Notes: generated by a model not told the origin, from the sequence alone. Shown: positions 33,108 to 42,721, counted from the stretch's first letter. The stretch: 64,000 bases of DNA from Anoxynatronum sibiricum (GCF_039414295.1 NZ_JBCITM010000002.1:248001-312000); one strand, 5' to 3'. Translations and numbers: made by a program.

Positions 33108-35363
33108 TTACCCCACAAATCGCGGGTCAGGATCAATGGTCACAGTTACCATTGGAGAAATATATCGATCACGGCCCTCCATCAGCAGATATTTGACCGT
33201 TTTTCTCATAATGTGATAGGGAATTTGCACAGACTTCATCAACAGGGTGTATCGGTAACGATTTTCGATTTTGGCAATTAGAGCGGGACCCGGCTCCATA
33301 ACTTCTTCAAGATGCTCGCCATATCCGCTCTTTTCGAGAAGAAAGCGAATTGCTGCGGCTGAATGATACGCTGCCTTAGCCACAGCTTCTTCTGATTCGC
33401 TCCAAAATGTTACCTGAATCAAACGGGAAAATGGTGGGTAAAGAAAGCGTTGGCGAATTTGTATTTCTTCATGATAAAAGCGATGGTAGTCCTGAATGGC
33501 AGACAGATGGACTGCGTAATGATCAGGTTGAAATGTCTGGAGGATGACTTTTCCTTCTTGCGTTCCCCGCCCTGCACGGCCTGCAACTTGTGTCATCAGC
33601 TGAAAGGTTTTTTCTGCCGCTCTAAAATCCGGCAAGTTCAGTGAAGTATCTGCCAGTAAAATTCCCACCACTGTTACATTTGGAAAATCAAGTCCTTTGG
33701 CGATCATTTGGGTTCCCACAAGTAAATCAATTTTTTTTGCTTCAAACCTTTCCAGTATTGCCTGGTGCGACCCTTTTTGTCGGGTGACATCCTGATCCAT
33801 TCTTGCCACCACATGATGAGGAAAAAGGGATTGCAAGCCTTCTTCCACTTTTTGGGTGCCTGCTCCCTGAAAGCTGACAAGTTCACCGCACTCCGGACAG
33901 TTTTCAGGCACCGACTCCTTTTGACCGCAATAGTGGCATTTCAGTACCTGCTCTTTTCGATGCCATTTCATAGAGATATCACATTGAGAGCATTTGGCCA
34001 CATACCCACACCGGGGACACATCACAAGTGTTGCAAACGCACGCCGGTTCAAAAGCAAAATAGCCTGATGTTTTTTGCCAAGACAGTGTTCCAGCGCCGC
34101 TATCAGTGAACGGCTAAAGAGTGTCCTGTTTCCTTCTCTGGCTTCCCTTCTTAAATCAACCACTTCCACCTGAGGTAAACATCCTCCCGCCGCTCTTTCC
34201 TTAAGTTCAACCAGCAATAACTTCTGATGCTCTGCTTCATGGTAAGACTCCAGGGAGGGAGTTGCTGATCCTAATAGCAGCTGCGCCTTTTCAAGACGAC
34301 ATCGTTGTCTGGCAATTTCAGTGGCATGATAGCGGGGTGCCTGCTCCGATTTATAGGTATGTTCGTGTTCCTCGTCAATAATGATGATCCCCAGGTTTTG
34401 GCACGGTGCAAAAATGGCCGACCGTGGTCCTATCACAATTTTTGCCTCTCCCCTGTGAATCCGACCCCATTCATCCAGTTTTTCTCCTTCTGATAAGTGA
34501 CTGTGAAGTACTGCAACCTGGTCCCCAAAACGGCCGCGAAATCGCTGAACCATCTGGGGTGTTAATGCAATTTCAGGAACAAGTAAAATGCTGTCTCGTT
34601 GTTGCTCCAATGTACTTTTAATGAGTTGTAGATATATTTCCGTTTTTCCACTACCTGTTATGCCGTGTAGCAATACTGGTGTATCTGGTTTTTTTTCCCA
34701 GTGCCCTCTGATCAGCAACATTGCCCTTTCCTGATAATCTGTTAGTATGGGTTCAGGGTAAGGAGTCGTCAGCAAATCCTTAAAAGGGTTGCGTCGGACT
34801 ATTTCTTCGGAAATCGTGATTAAGCCCTTCGCTGCCAATGCTTTCACTGCTCCGTTGGATGCCCCTGTCATTTTTAGTAATGACGCTAATGGTGCATGTC
34901 TGATATCATGTAATACCTCAAGAATTTTTTGCTGCATCGGAGCCCGCTTCATCTTCATCTGTTGCTCTGCCAGTTCATCGCTCTCAAGCTGACAGTGTAC
35001 CCAAAGGACTCTCTTTTTTCCCGTCCGATTATTCGGAACAAAGCATCGGATTCCTTCGATGTAACGGCATAAATATGATTTTTTCATCCACTGTACCAGT
35101 TCTATCTGTGTGGCAGTCATCGCGTAGGCATCATCCGAAATGTGCGCCAGTTCTTTTAATGGTTGATCCACTTTCTGCCGGTATTTGATCGTCATGACGA
35201 ACGCTTCTGTGAGGCGATTGTTTCTACCGAAGGGCACCGTTACCCGCATGCCTGGTTGAATCAGCGTTTGCATATATTCTGGTATAAGATAATCAAACAG
35301 ATGATCAAGTTTAGCATGATAATGGTCCAGAATAACCTGGGCAATCAGTATTTCTTTCTTCAA
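33108..35363 (-). CDS. priA: Primosomal protein N' (replication restart helicase PriA)
   Basis: 751-residue superfamily 2 helicase that restarts stalled forks. N-terminal 3'-DNA-binding domain, Walker A GITGSGKTEIYL near 234, DEEH box near 328 (IIIDEEHEHTYKS), a zinc-binding insertion with four CxxC-type pairs (CPRC, CSQC, CHYC, CPEC) near 440-490, and helicase motifs V/VI (GTQMIAKGLDFPNV; QVAGRAGRG). Length and domain order are normal. Confidence 0.97.
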   Translation of the reverse strand: MKKEILIAQVILDHYHAKLDHLFDYLIPEYMQTLIQPGMRVTVPFGRNNRLTEAFVMTIKYRQKVDQPLKELAHISDDAYAMTATQIELVQWMKKSYLCRYIEGIRCFVPNNRTGKKRVLWVHCQLESDELAEQQMKMKRAPMQQKILEVLHDIRHAPLASLLKMTGASNGAVKALAAKGLITISEEIVRRNPFKDLLTTPYPEPILTDYQERAMLLIRGHWEKKPDTPVLLHGITGSGKTEIYLQLIKSTLEQQRDSILLVPEIALTPQMVQRFRGRFGDQVAVLHSHLSEGEKLDEWGRIHRGEAKIVIGPRSAIFAPCQNLGIIIIDEEHEHTYKSEQAPRYHATEIARQRCRLEKAQLLLGSATPSLESYHEAEHQKLLLVELKERAAGGCLPQVEVVDLRREAREGNRTLFSRSLIAALEHCLGKKHQAILLLNRRAFATLVMCPRCGYVAKCSQCDISMKWHRKEQVLKCHYCGQKESVPENCPECGELVSFQGAGTQKVEEGLQSLFPHHVVARMDQDVTRQKGSHQAILERFEAKKIDLLVGTQMIAKGLDFPNVTVVGILLADTSLNLPDFRAAEKTFQLMTQVAGRAGRGTQEGKVILQTFQPDHYAVHLSAIQDYHRFYHEEIQIRQRFLYPPFSRLIQVTFWSESEEAVAKAAYHSAAAIRFLLEKSGYGEHLEEVMEPGPALIAKIENRYRYTLLMKSVQIPYHIMRKTVKYLLMEGRDRYISPMVTVTIDPDPRFVG

Positions 35364-35374
35364 GTGAATGCCCC

Positions 35375-36589
35375 CTAAGCAGACGGTTCCTTCTTCCTAT
35401 TCAAAATGGTGACAATTTCAGATATGATTTCCTGGGCAATGATCTCTTTCGATGCAAGCGAGATTTCTTTCATTTCACCTGATGGCTTCATTAAAATCAC
35501 CTCGTTTGTATCATGCTGAAACCCAGCCCCTTCACGACTGACATCATTGGCAACCATCAGATCCAATCGCTTTCTTTTCATTTTATCAGCAGCATATGAA
35601 GCCACATTTTCTGTTTCTGCCGCAAATCCCACCAGAATCTGATGTGTTTTCTTTTTCCCAAGTTCCAGCAAAATATCAGGATTCTTCACCATTTGAATCG
35701 TCAAATCAGGCTGATTCTTTTTTATTTTCTGTGTCGCCATCTCTGCAGGTCTATAATCTGCAACTGCTGCTGCCTTGATGACAATTTGTTGCTGATCGAA
35801 CAGTTGCAGAACTATCTCATGCATCTCTTTGGTTGTTTTCACAGAATGATAAGTGCAACCTGCAGGTGGTTCCAAATGGACAGGCCCAGCCACCAAAGTA
35901 ACGTTAGCTCCGCAGAGCAATGCTGCTTTTGCCAATGCGAAGCCCATTTTCCCTGATGAGTGATTTGAAATGTAGCGAACGGGATCAATCGGCTCCATGG
36001 TTGGTCCTGCTGTGATAAGCACATTCACATCTTTAAGGGTTTGATTGCGATGGAAGTGATCAAGAACATACCCTTCAATCTGGCTTGGTTCTGCCATTTT
36101 ACCTGTTCCTGTATCACCACAGGCCAGAAGACCTTCGCAGGGATCAATGAATTGATATCCCACTCGCTGTAATGTCTTCATATTTTTTTGAAAAATGGGA
36201 TTTTCATACATCTTTGTATTCATGGCAGGTGCAAAAACAACAGGTGCAGTCGATGCCATCACTGCTGTCGTAAGAAAATCATCCGCAATACCCCCGGCAA
36301 TCTTTCCGATGATGTTGGCAGTTGCCGGAGCAATCACAATGAGATCCGCCTTTTGTGATAATGATATATGTTCGATTTCCCAGTGTTTAATAGACTTAAA
36401 CAAGCTTGTAACCACTACATTTCTGCTCAATGCCTGAAATGTTTGTGGGTGAACGAATGATGTGGCAGCCTCCGTCATGATCACATCCACTTGGGCTCCC
36501 TGCTTAATCAGCCTACTAACCAGTTCGCATGATTTGTAGGCAGCTATCCCTCCACTTACACCAACAACTATGTGTTTCCCTTTCAGCAT
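35375..36589 (-). CDS. coaBC: Bifunctional CoaBC (phosphopantothenoylcysteine decarboxylase/synthetase)
   Basis: 404 residues with both halves. The N-terminal flavin-dependent CoaC domain (about 1-180) has GVSGGIAAYKS, the PAMNTKMYENP substrate motif and the CGDTGTGKMAEP flap with the catalytic Cys. The CTP-dependent CoaB domain (about 185-404) has ITAGPTMEPIDPVRYISNHSSGKMG and the GFAAET...KKR segment. It supplies 4'-phosphopantetheine to CoaD, encoded elsewhere in this window. Confidence 0.97.
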   Translation of the reverse strand: MLKGKHIVVGVSGGIAAYKSCELVSRLIKQGAQVDVIMTEAATSFVHPQTFQALSRNVVVTSLFKSIKHWEIEHISLSQKADLIVIAPATANIIGKIAGGIADDFLTTAVMASTAPVVFAPAMNTKMYENPIFQKNMKTLQRVGYQFIDPCEGLLACGDTGTGKMAEPSQIEGYVLDHFHRNQTLKDVNVLITAGPTMEPIDPVRYISNHSSGKMGFALAKAALLCGANVTLVAGPVHLEPPAGCTYHSVKTTKEMHEIVLQLFDQQQIVIKAAAVADYRPAEMATQKIKKNQPDLTIQMVKNPDILLELGKKKTHQILVGFAAETENVASYAADKMKRKRLDLMVANDVSREGAGFQHDTNEVILMKPSGEMKEISLASKEIIAQEIISEIVTILNRKKEPSA

Positions 36590-36629
36590 TGAATCCCACC
36601 TCTTTCACATAAACGACTTCTATCAAAGA

Positions 36630-37238
36630 TCATGAAGAAAAAGTTTCAAGCCAATAATGCCTGCTTCGGACAACACTGGCTTTTTCGGCCTTTAAAATAC
36701 TTTCAATAAGTTGAACGGCATCGCTGACATGGTCATTCATGACAGCGTAATCGTAATTTCCAAGATGAAGAATCTCCTCCAACGCACTGTTCATGCGCCG
36801 CTCCAGTTCTTCCGGCGTTTCGGTTCCACGGTGATTAATCCTTCGATGCAGTTCTTCCATTGATGGTGGTAAAATAAAGAGAAACACTCCCTGAGAAAAC
36901 TTTTTTCGAACCTGCATGGCACCTGCTGTATCAATTTCCAGTAAGACATCTTTGCCCCTCTCCAGTTGCTCTCTGACGAAATCCCTGGGGGTTCCATAAT
37001 AATTTCCATAGACAACTGCGTGCTCTAAAAAAGCATCTTGATGCAACTTTTTCTGAAAATCATCCTCGGAATGAAAGAAATAGTTAACGCCCTCCATTTC
37101 TCCGGGTCTTGCTTTTCGCGTCGTTGCAGAAACCGAAAGTTGTACACTTGGATTACGTCTGATAAATTCTTTCACAATGGTGCTTTTGCCAGTTCCGGAA
37201 GGTCCGGAAATAACAATCAAAATTCCTTCTTGTGTCAT
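36630..37238 (-). CDS. gmk: Guanylate kinase
   Basis: 202-residue GMP kinase. P-loop SGPSGTGKST at 11-20; SATTRKARPGEMEGVNYFF (GMP-binding) near 37-55; EHAVVYGNYYGTP; and the LID region HRRINHRGTE. rpoZ, which often follows gmk, is missing: coaBC begins only 40 bases downstream. Confidence 0.97.
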   Translation of the reverse strand: MTQEGILIVISGPSGTGKSTIVKEFIRRNPSVQLSVSATTRKARPGEMEGVNYFFHSEDDFQKKLHQDAFLEHAVVYGNYYGTPRDFVREQLERGKDVLLEIDTAGAMQVRKKFSQGVFLFILPPSMEELHRRINHRGTETPEELERRMNSALEEILHLGNYDYAVMNDHVSDAVQLIESILKAEKASVVRSRHYWLETFSS

Positions 37239-37268
37239 CGCTGCTCCTCCATCTTTTTCCTGATTCGT

Positions 37269-37574
37269 CTATTCATCATCTGCATCATAACCCTTATACT
37301 CTTTACCGTCATCTTTTTCTTCTTTTGTGTCATTTCGGGCATGCAGTCGATGAGCCACCGTTTCAGGCTGAACGGCAGAAAGGATAATATGATCACTGTC
37401 AGTGACTATGACCGCCCTGGTACGGCGACCATATGTAGCATCGATCAACGCACCCTGTTCCCGTGCTTCCTGAATCATTCGCTTAATCGGGGCTGATTCA
37501 GGACTCACAATGGCGACAATTCGATTAACAGAAACAATATTGCCAAATCCTATATTGATCAGACGATGTGTCAT
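37269..37574 (-). CDS. remA: Extracellular matrix regulator RemA (DUF370)
   Basis: 101-residue DUF370 protein. In Bacillus RemA is a DNA-binding activator of matrix and osmoprotection genes and oligomerises like histones. Family sequence: LINIGFGNIVSVNRIVAIVSPESAPIKR, then DATYGRRTRAVIVTDSDHIILS. The usual length is about 85-90; the extra C-terminal ~12 residues are acidic (residues 85-101, EEKDDGKEY...). Conserved location between yicC and gmk. Targets in this organism unknown. Confidence 0.93.
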   Translation of the reverse strand: MTHRLINIGFGNIVSVNRIVAIVSPESAPIKRMIQEAREQGALIDATYGRRTRAVIVTDSDHIILSAVQPETVAHRLHARNDTKEEKDDGKEYKGYDADDE

Positions 37575-37586
37575 GATGATTCTCCT

Positions 37587-38465
37587 TTATTCAATATTCT
37601 GAACCTGTTCCCGAATTTTCTCCAGTTCACTTTTAATTTCGACAACCAGTCCATTGACTTTTAAATCGCCTGCTTTTGACCCGATTGTATTGATCTCGCG
37701 GTTCAACTCCTGCATCAAAAAATCCAACTTTCTGCCAACTGCATCTTCTTGCTCCATGGTTTGAAGAAATTGACTTAAATGGCTGTTGAACCGGACAATT
37801 TCTTCATCAATACTGCTTTTTTCCGCCATCATGGCAATTTCCATCATCAGTCGATTTTCGTCGATTTCAATCTCTCGATCCGCTATCTCCTGAAATCGTT
37901 TCGTCAGACGGTCCCTGTAGCTTTCAGACACTTCTGGACTAAACAGCAGAATCTGTTCAATCATTTCCTTTAATAAAATTATTCTTTCCGATAGAACCAC
38001 TTTCATCGTTGTTCCTTCAGTTTTTCGCATTTGCATTAGCTGTCCCAGCGCTGTCGTCACACCTTTTTCAAGGCTGTTCCACAACAACGTTTCATCCAAC
38101 TCCTGTTGTTCAACAGTAATCACTTCCGGCAATCGTACAAGCTGAGCGACCGTCAGGTCATTTCTGATTGCCAGAGAATCACTCAGACGTTCGATGGACT
38201 GTTGATATTCACGGCAAAGGTTTTCGTCAATCAGAACTCGTTTGTCTGATTCTTCAGTCGATCGCTGGTTAACATACAGGTCAACACGACCTCTTCGAAT
38301 GTGAGTTTTAAGGCACTGGCGAATTTTTTCTTCAAGAAATCCCAGTTTTCGCGGCATTTTAATTCCCATATCAAGATACCGGTGATTCACTGATTTGATT
38401 TCAATTGTGAATCCGGTGTGCTGCACAGTCACTTCAGCTCTTCCAAATCCTGTCATGCTATTCAT
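37587..38465 (-). CDS. YicC/YloC family endoribonuclease
   Basis: 292-residue YicC-like protein. The family contains single-strand endoribonucleases linked to small-RNA and mRNA turnover. Signature opening NSMTGFGRAEV, VNHRYLDMGIKMPR near 30-43, and C-terminal DFLMQELNREINTIGSKAGD. GAGGG lies upstream of the ATG at 38465; a second ATG nine bases downstream is possible. Placed next to remA and gmk, as usual. Confidence 0.94.
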   Translation of the reverse strand: MNSMTGFGRAEVTVQHTGFTIEIKSVNHRYLDMGIKMPRKLGFLEEKIRQCLKTHIRRGRVDLYVNQRSTEESDKRVLIDENLCREYQQSIERLSDSLAIRNDLTVAQLVRLPEVITVEQQELDETLLWNSLEKGVTTALGQLMQMRKTEGTTMKVVLSERIILLKEMIEQILLFSPEVSESYRDRLTKRFQEIADREIEIDENRLMMEIAMMAEKSSIDEEIVRFNSHLSQFLQTMEQEDAVGRKLDFLMQELNREINTIGSKAGDLKVNGLVVEIKSELEKIREQVQNIE

Positions 38466-38489
38466 GGTTAACACGCCCTCTCTTTTGGA

Positions 38490-39308
38490 TTAAATGCTGT
38501 CATTTCTGTGCACATACTCCCCATGGCAAATATCAGTTGCCGGTCCGGTCATTATCAGTCGCTTGTCTGGGCAAATAGCCAGATGAAGCTGACCACCTTC
38601 TGCTTTTACTTGAACCTCATCCGCCACAAGACCGAGTTGATGAGCCACCGCACAAACACTGGTTATTCCTGTTCCACAGGCAAGTGTATGGCCTGCGCCC
38701 CGTTCCCAGGTCATCACATGAGCCTGACGGGAGTTTTCGATGTAGCAGAAATTCACATTTGTCCCATCAGGAAAAAAGGCATGTTTTTCGATCATCGGCC
38801 CAACTTGCTCCACCTGATCAGCTCCAGGTTTATTGGTGAAAATCACAACATGAGGTACTCCCATGGTGACATAGGCATATTCAAATGATTGGCCACCCAC
38901 TTCAATTGTTGCTTGTAATGTATGTATCACGGGTTTGCCCATGTCAACAGCCACTTCGCTGGTATTAATATCAACTGATCGAATATTTAATGAAATCACA
39001 CCTGCGAGGGTTTCAACGCACATTTCTTCTTTGTCAGGAGATGGCTTTGTATCGATGTAACGCGCAAAACAACGAATGCCATTGCCGCACATTTCTCCCC
39101 GCGATCCATCACTGTTGTAGTATTCCATGCGTGCATCTGCAATGGCGGATGCCACGGCGACCATCAGCCCATCAGCGCCAATGCCAAAACGCCGATGACA
39201 GGCATTCTTAACAAGTCTGGCAATTTCGATTCCCGCGGGAAGCTCCTTTTCTTTCATCAGTATAAAATCATTTCCGATGCCCTGCATTTTAACAAACGGA
39301 ATTTTCAC
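38490..39308 (-). CDS. dapF: Diaminopimelate epimerase
   Basis: 272-residue PLP-independent epimerase converting LL- to meso-diaminopimelate for peptidoglycan and lysine. Both catalytic cysteines are visible, in EMCGNGIRC near residue 75 and LACGTG near 215, with the substrate motif MQGIGNDF near 8-15. Start is GTG, with GGAGG seven bases upstream. First gene of the long operon down to thiN. It implies meso-DAP-type peptidoglycan. Confidence 0.96.
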   Translation of the reverse strand: MKIPFVKMQGIGNDFILMKEKELPAGIEIARLVKNACHRRFGIGADGLMVAVASAIADARMEYYNSDGSRGEMCGNGIRCFARYIDTKPSPDKEEMCVETLAGVISLNIRSVDINTSEVAVDMGKPVIHTLQATIEVGGQSFEYAYVTMGVPHVVIFTNKPGADQVEQVGPMIEKHAFFPDGTNVNFCYIENSRQAHVMTWERGAGHTLACGTGITSVCAVAHQLGLVADEVQVKAEGGQLHLAICPDKRLIMTGPATDICHGEYVHRNDSI

Positions 39309-39334
39309 AGGATTGCCTCCTTTTTATTCCTTCT

Positions 39335-39363
39335 ATTATAACAAATTCTTCCTTCTATTTCGA
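39335..39363 (-). promoter_or_regulatory. Promoter for the dapF-to-thiN operon
   Basis: Minus strand TCGAAA (39363-39358), 17-base spacer, perfect TATAAT (39340-39335) with an upstream TG (extended -10). No other comparable promoter was seen before thiN, 16 kb downstream. Confidence 0.58.
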
Positions 39364-39415
39364 TGGCACTTTCCTTAAATTCCACATTTCGAAATGACTC
39401 ACCTGTCGATTCCCC

Positions 39416-39444
39416 TTGAATATCATCTCTGAATCAAGTATGAT
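39416..39444 (+). promoter_or_regulatory. Promoter for the NFACT/RqcH gene
   Basis: TTGAAT (39416-39421), 17-base spacer, TATGAT (39439-39444), about 28 bases before the start codon. It is divergent from, and about 50 bases away from, the dapF promoter. Confidence 0.62.
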
Positions 39445-39472
39445 ATCTCATGAGTAGACAGGAGTGATTGAT

Positions 39473-41260
39473 ATGCCTTTAGATGGAAGTGTCGTGGCAG
39501 CTCTCCGCCACGAACTTGAACAGCATGCCCTTGATAGCCGTATTGATAAAATATACCAACCGGAATCAGATGAACTGGTATTGACTCTTCGCAATCGTGG
39601 TGAACAACGTCGACTGCTTATTTCGGCCCACAATCAGTATCCGCGTGTTCATTTCACCACCCTTGCACGATCCAATCCTGCTCAGCCGCCGGTTTTTTGC
39701 ATGCTGCTGCGAAAACACCTGTCGGGTGGTCGGATCATCAGTATTGAACAGCCTGACTTTGAACGAATGCTGATTTTTCACGTGCAGGGACTCGACGAGC
39801 TTAATCAGATCACCCACAAGAAATTAATCATCGAAATGATGGGAAAACATAGTAATATCATTCTGGTGGATACGCATTCCGGCCTGATTCTGGATGCCAT
39901 CAAAAGAGTTCCTCTTCACATCAGCCGCAAACGTCAAGTTCTTCCAGGATTAGCTTATGAGATGCCTCCCATGAGTAAAATGAATCCACTGACATTGACT
40001 GATGCGATTGATCTGAATGACTGTTTTCCGCATTCTGACAACCAGCAATTAAAAAACACCCTTATTAACACCTTTAATGGGTTGTCGCCACTAATGGCTT
40101 CTGAAATACTTGTTCGATCCGGTATTGATCATAGTCAACACTGGTCTGAACTGAGTCACAAAGAAAAGGATTCTTTAAAGAGAGCGTTTCTGGAGGTGGC
40201 CCATCTTATTTCTCAGGCCGATTTCTCCCCTGCGTTGTATCAAGATGCTGTCACTGGTCGCATGGTCGATTTTTCTGTTATTCCCATCCAGCATTTGGAT
40301 GCCCTTGAATCGGCCCCCGCCAACAGTACCAGCCAACTGCTTGAACACTTTTATGGACTGAAAGATCACCAAGAACGTTTAACACAGCGTTCTTCAGATC
40401 TGCGTAAGATGCTTACTCTTAAACGAAATCGCCACACCCATAAATTGCAAAACCTGCATCAGGATGAAACCAATGCACTGAAGGCCACGCAGGACAAGAC
40501 TAAGGCCGATTTGTTGATGGCTGGTTTGCATGAAATTGAGGCCGGTCAGTCCACATATCAAACAGTTAATTACTATGACGACGCACAACCTATAATAGAT
40601 ATTCAGCTGGATTCCCGAAAAACACCGGCTCAAAATGCTCAGCGACTCTATAAGCGCTATCACAAAGCCAAAACAGCTTTGGTGGAAATCAAACGACAAC
40701 GCGAAAAAACTCAACAGGAAATTCAGTACCTGGATCAATTATTTCATTCCCTTGATCAGGCAGACTCATTGGCAGATTTAGAGGTGATTCGCCAGGAACT
40801 GGTTGATGCAGGTTACTTGAAGAAACGCTTATCCCGTGGCAAACAGCCCAAGCCACCGGCGGAAAGCCAACCCCTTAAGTATACATCCAGTCAAGGTCGC
40901 ACGATTCTGGTAGGAAAGAATAATCTCCAAAATGAAATGGTCACTTTTCGAATCGGAAAGAAAAATGACCTTTGGTTCCATGTGAAGGACCTTCCCGGTT
41001 CGCATGTTGTCCTCATACTGGAGCAACAGCAACCCTCAGATGACGAAATTCGGGAAGCAGCTTTGTTAGCCGCATATTACAGCAAAGGCCGGCAAAGCGG
41101 GAAGCTGCCCGTCGATTATACCTGGTGCCGGCATGTAAAAAAACAACGTGGTGCCCAGCCTGGAATGGTGATCTATGAACAACATCAGACAATTTATGTT
41201 ACTCCAAGTGAGTCCGGCATCAGCAACTTGCTTGAGAATAATCTAAAAAACAGCCGTTGA
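39473..41260 (+). CDS. rqcH: NFACT family protein RqcH (Rqc2/fibronectin-binding-like)
   Basis: 595 residues in the NFACT family. Characterised Bacillus RqcH binds obstructed 50S subunits and adds alanine tails to stalled chains for degradation. Layout: NFACT-N domain with SRIDKIYQ and HPRVHFT-like YPRVHFTTLARSNP; helix-hairpin-helix and coiled-coil middle (about 290-440); C-terminal NFACT-R domain with GRTILVGKNNLQNE, DLWFHVKDLPGSHVVL, AAYYSKGRQS, and DYTWCRHVKK. AGGAG lies eight bases before the ATG. RqcP-type S4 partner not seen here. Older label: fibronectin-binding protein. Confidence 0.94.
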   Translation: MPLDGSVVAALRHELEQHALDSRIDKIYQPESDELVLTLRNRGEQRRLLISAHNQYPRVHFTTLARSNPAQPPVFCMLLRKHLSGGRIISIEQPDFERMLIFHVQGLDELNQITHKKLIIEMMGKHSNIILVDTHSGLILDAIKRVPLHISRKRQVLPGLAYEMPPMSKMNPLTLTDAIDLNDCFPHSDNQQLKNTLINTFNGLSPLMASEILVRSGIDHSQHWSELSHKEKDSLKRAFLEVAHLISQADFSPALYQDAVTGRMVDFSVIPIQHLDALESAPANSTSQLLEHFYGLKDHQERLTQRSSDLRKMLTLKRNRHTHKLQNLHQDETNALKATQDKTKADLLMAGLHEIEAGQSTYQTVNYYDDAQPIIDIQLDSRKTPAQNAQRLYKRYHKAKTALVEIKRQREKTQQEIQYLDQLFHSLDQADSLADLEVIRQELVDAGYLKKRLSRGKQPKPPAESQPLKYTSSQGRTILVGKNNLQNEMVTFRIGKKNDLWFHVKDLPGSHVVLILEQQQPSDDEIREAALLAAYYSKGRQSGKLPVDYTWCRHVKKQRGAQPGMVIYEQHQTIYVTPSESGISNLLENNLKNSR

Positions 41261-41279
41261 TGTGGCTGTTTTATTTATT
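41245..41279. terminator. Bidirectional terminator between rqcH and rluD
   Basis: AACAGCC and GGCTGTT form a 7-bp stem that spans the rqcH stop codon. TTATTTATT follows on the plus strand and TTTTTT on the minus strand. It serves both convergent genes and overlaps the rluD stop as well. Confidence 0.75.
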
Positions 41280-42201
41280 CCTTCCCCATTTGTGCGCGAA
41301 GTGTTATCAGCACTTTCTGAAAAGAATCTGGCAGCTTTGATTCAAATATCATTTCCTGGCCCGAAACAGGGTGCCTGAAGCCCAAGCTTTTGGCGTGCAG
41401 CACCTGTCCACTTAAACTAAACTTCTTTTGAGTCCCGCCATAGCGTTCATCTCCAAGCAAGGGATGGTTTAAGTAAGCCATATGCACTCGTATCTGGTGG
41501 GTTCTGCCAGTCTCCAGACGCGCTGTAAGATATGTGTGATCCCGAAAACGCTCCTTGACAGTAATATGTGTCACTGCCGGCCTTCCCTCATGCAGAACAG
41601 CCATTTTAAGCCTCTGGTTCGGGTGACGTCCGATGGGTGCATCCACGGTAATCTTATCTTCTTTAATCACTCCTACTGCCACTGCCTCATAACATCTAAT
41701 CATAGTATGGGCAGCTAATTGTGCAGCCAGTCCCTGATGAGCCACATCATTTCTGGCCACCACCAGCAGACCCGATGTGTCTTTATCAATTCTGTGAACT
41801 ATTCCTGGGCGTATCACGCCGTTGATCGTCGATAGCTGGCCTTTACAATGGTACATAAGGGCATTGACCAGCGTCCCCGATTCATTGCCAGCTGCCGGAT
41901 GAACCACCATTTTTTGTGGCTTATTGACAACCAGTAAATCTTCATCTTCGTATACAATCTCCAAAGGGATGTCTTCTGCTTTTGCTGATAAAAGTCGCGG
42001 CTCCGGCAACGATAGTTCAACAACATCACCCATTTTAACCAAATGCCTGTTTTTACAATGTTTCCCATTCAAAGAAACTTGCTTGTTCTGAATTAAAATT
42101 TGTAAATAGCTCCGACTCTTGTTTTCAACAGATTCTGCCAGGTATTGATCCAGTCTGAGTCCATCCAGTTCTTCATCCACCACCAGTGTTATCTGCGTCA
42201 T
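41275..42201 (-). CDS. rluD: RluA/RluD family 23S rRNA pseudouridine synthase
   Basis: 308 residues. An N-terminal S4 domain (about 12-70) is followed by the RluA catalytic domain. The catalytic Asp is in HRIDKDTSGLLVVA near residue 137-150, and RTHQIRVHMAYLNHPLLGD lies near 233. Bacillus homologue YlyB is the usual neighbour of lspA. Whether the target is 23S U1911/1915/1917 (RluD) or another site cannot be told from sequence alone. Overlaps lspA by 4 bases. Confidence 0.93.
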   Translation of the reverse strand: MTQITLVVDEELDGLRLDQYLAESVENKSRSYLQILIQNKQVSLNGKHCKNRHLVKMGDVVELSLPEPRLLSAKAEDIPLEIVYEDEDLLVVNKPQKMVVHPAAGNESGTLVNALMYHCKGQLSTINGVIRPGIVHRIDKDTSGLLVVARNDVAHQGLAAQLAAHTMIRCYEAVAVGVIKEDKITVDAPIGRHPNQRLKMAVLHEGRPAVTHITVKERFRDHTYLTARLETGRTHQIRVHMAYLNHPLLGDERYGGTQKKFSLSGQVLHAKSLGFRHPVSGQEMIFESKLPDSFQKVLITLRAQMGKE

Positions 42202-42653
42202 GAAACCTCACCTGCCTGATGCTCTGGCTGTCCCTTGAAAATATAGTAAATCAGTAAAGCCTGGCCGATGACAATAGCTGAATCTGCAATGTTAAAGACT
42301 GGCCAGAACTGAAAATCAAAAAAATCCACCACATACCCGTACATCATTCTATCAATAAAGTTGCCGATGGCACCACCAACCACCAAGCTTAATGCCAATG
42401 TCAGCAACCGATTCAACTGGGGATTGAAAATAAGGTACCAAAGAATTCCGCCAACAATCAGTACTGTGGTGATGATAAAAAACAATCGTTGATTCTGTAG
42501 CAATCCAAAGGCTGCTCCCCGGTTTTCCAAATAGTGAAGATGAAACACTCCATCAATTATCGGAAATGTGCCAATATCTTTCAGGTACGCCACCACCAGC
42601 CATTTGCTCACTTGATCAAGAACTACCGTGACAATGATTACCCACCATTTCAT
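42198..42653 (-). CDS. lspA: Lipoprotein signal peptidase
   Basis: 151-residue aspartyl protease of the membrane that cleaves prolipoprotein signal peptides. Four membrane helices (about 3-22, 56-75, 80-97, 120-140). The conserved GNFIDRMMYGYVVDFFDF and FNIADSAIVIG motifs supply the active-site aspartates (near 110 and 124). GGAAGGAG lies upstream. A strong terminator ends about 20 bases before its start, so expression may rely on read-through. Confidence 0.96.
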   Translation of the reverse strand: MKWWVIIVTVVLDQVSKWLVVAYLKDIGTFPIIDGVFHLHYLENRGAAFGLLQNQRLFFIITTVLIVGGILWYLIFNPQLNRLLTLALSLVVGGAIGNFIDRMMYGYVVDFFDFQFWPVFNIADSAIVIGQALLIYYIFKGQPEHQAGEVS

Positions 42654-42672
42654 TTTTTTGCTCCTTCCGCAT

Positions 42673-42704
42673 AAAAAAGCCTGTCATCTGTGTTAAAGAC
42701 AGGC
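42673..42704 (-). terminator. Terminator after divIVA, just upstream of lspA
   Basis: Minus strand GCCTGTC and GACAGGC form a 7-bp stem with a 12-base loop, followed directly by TTTTTT. It ends the hlyD-like-to-divIVA operon and lies only about 20 bases before the lspA start. Confidence 0.8.
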
Positions 42705-42721
42705 GTACTTGCCGAATCATA

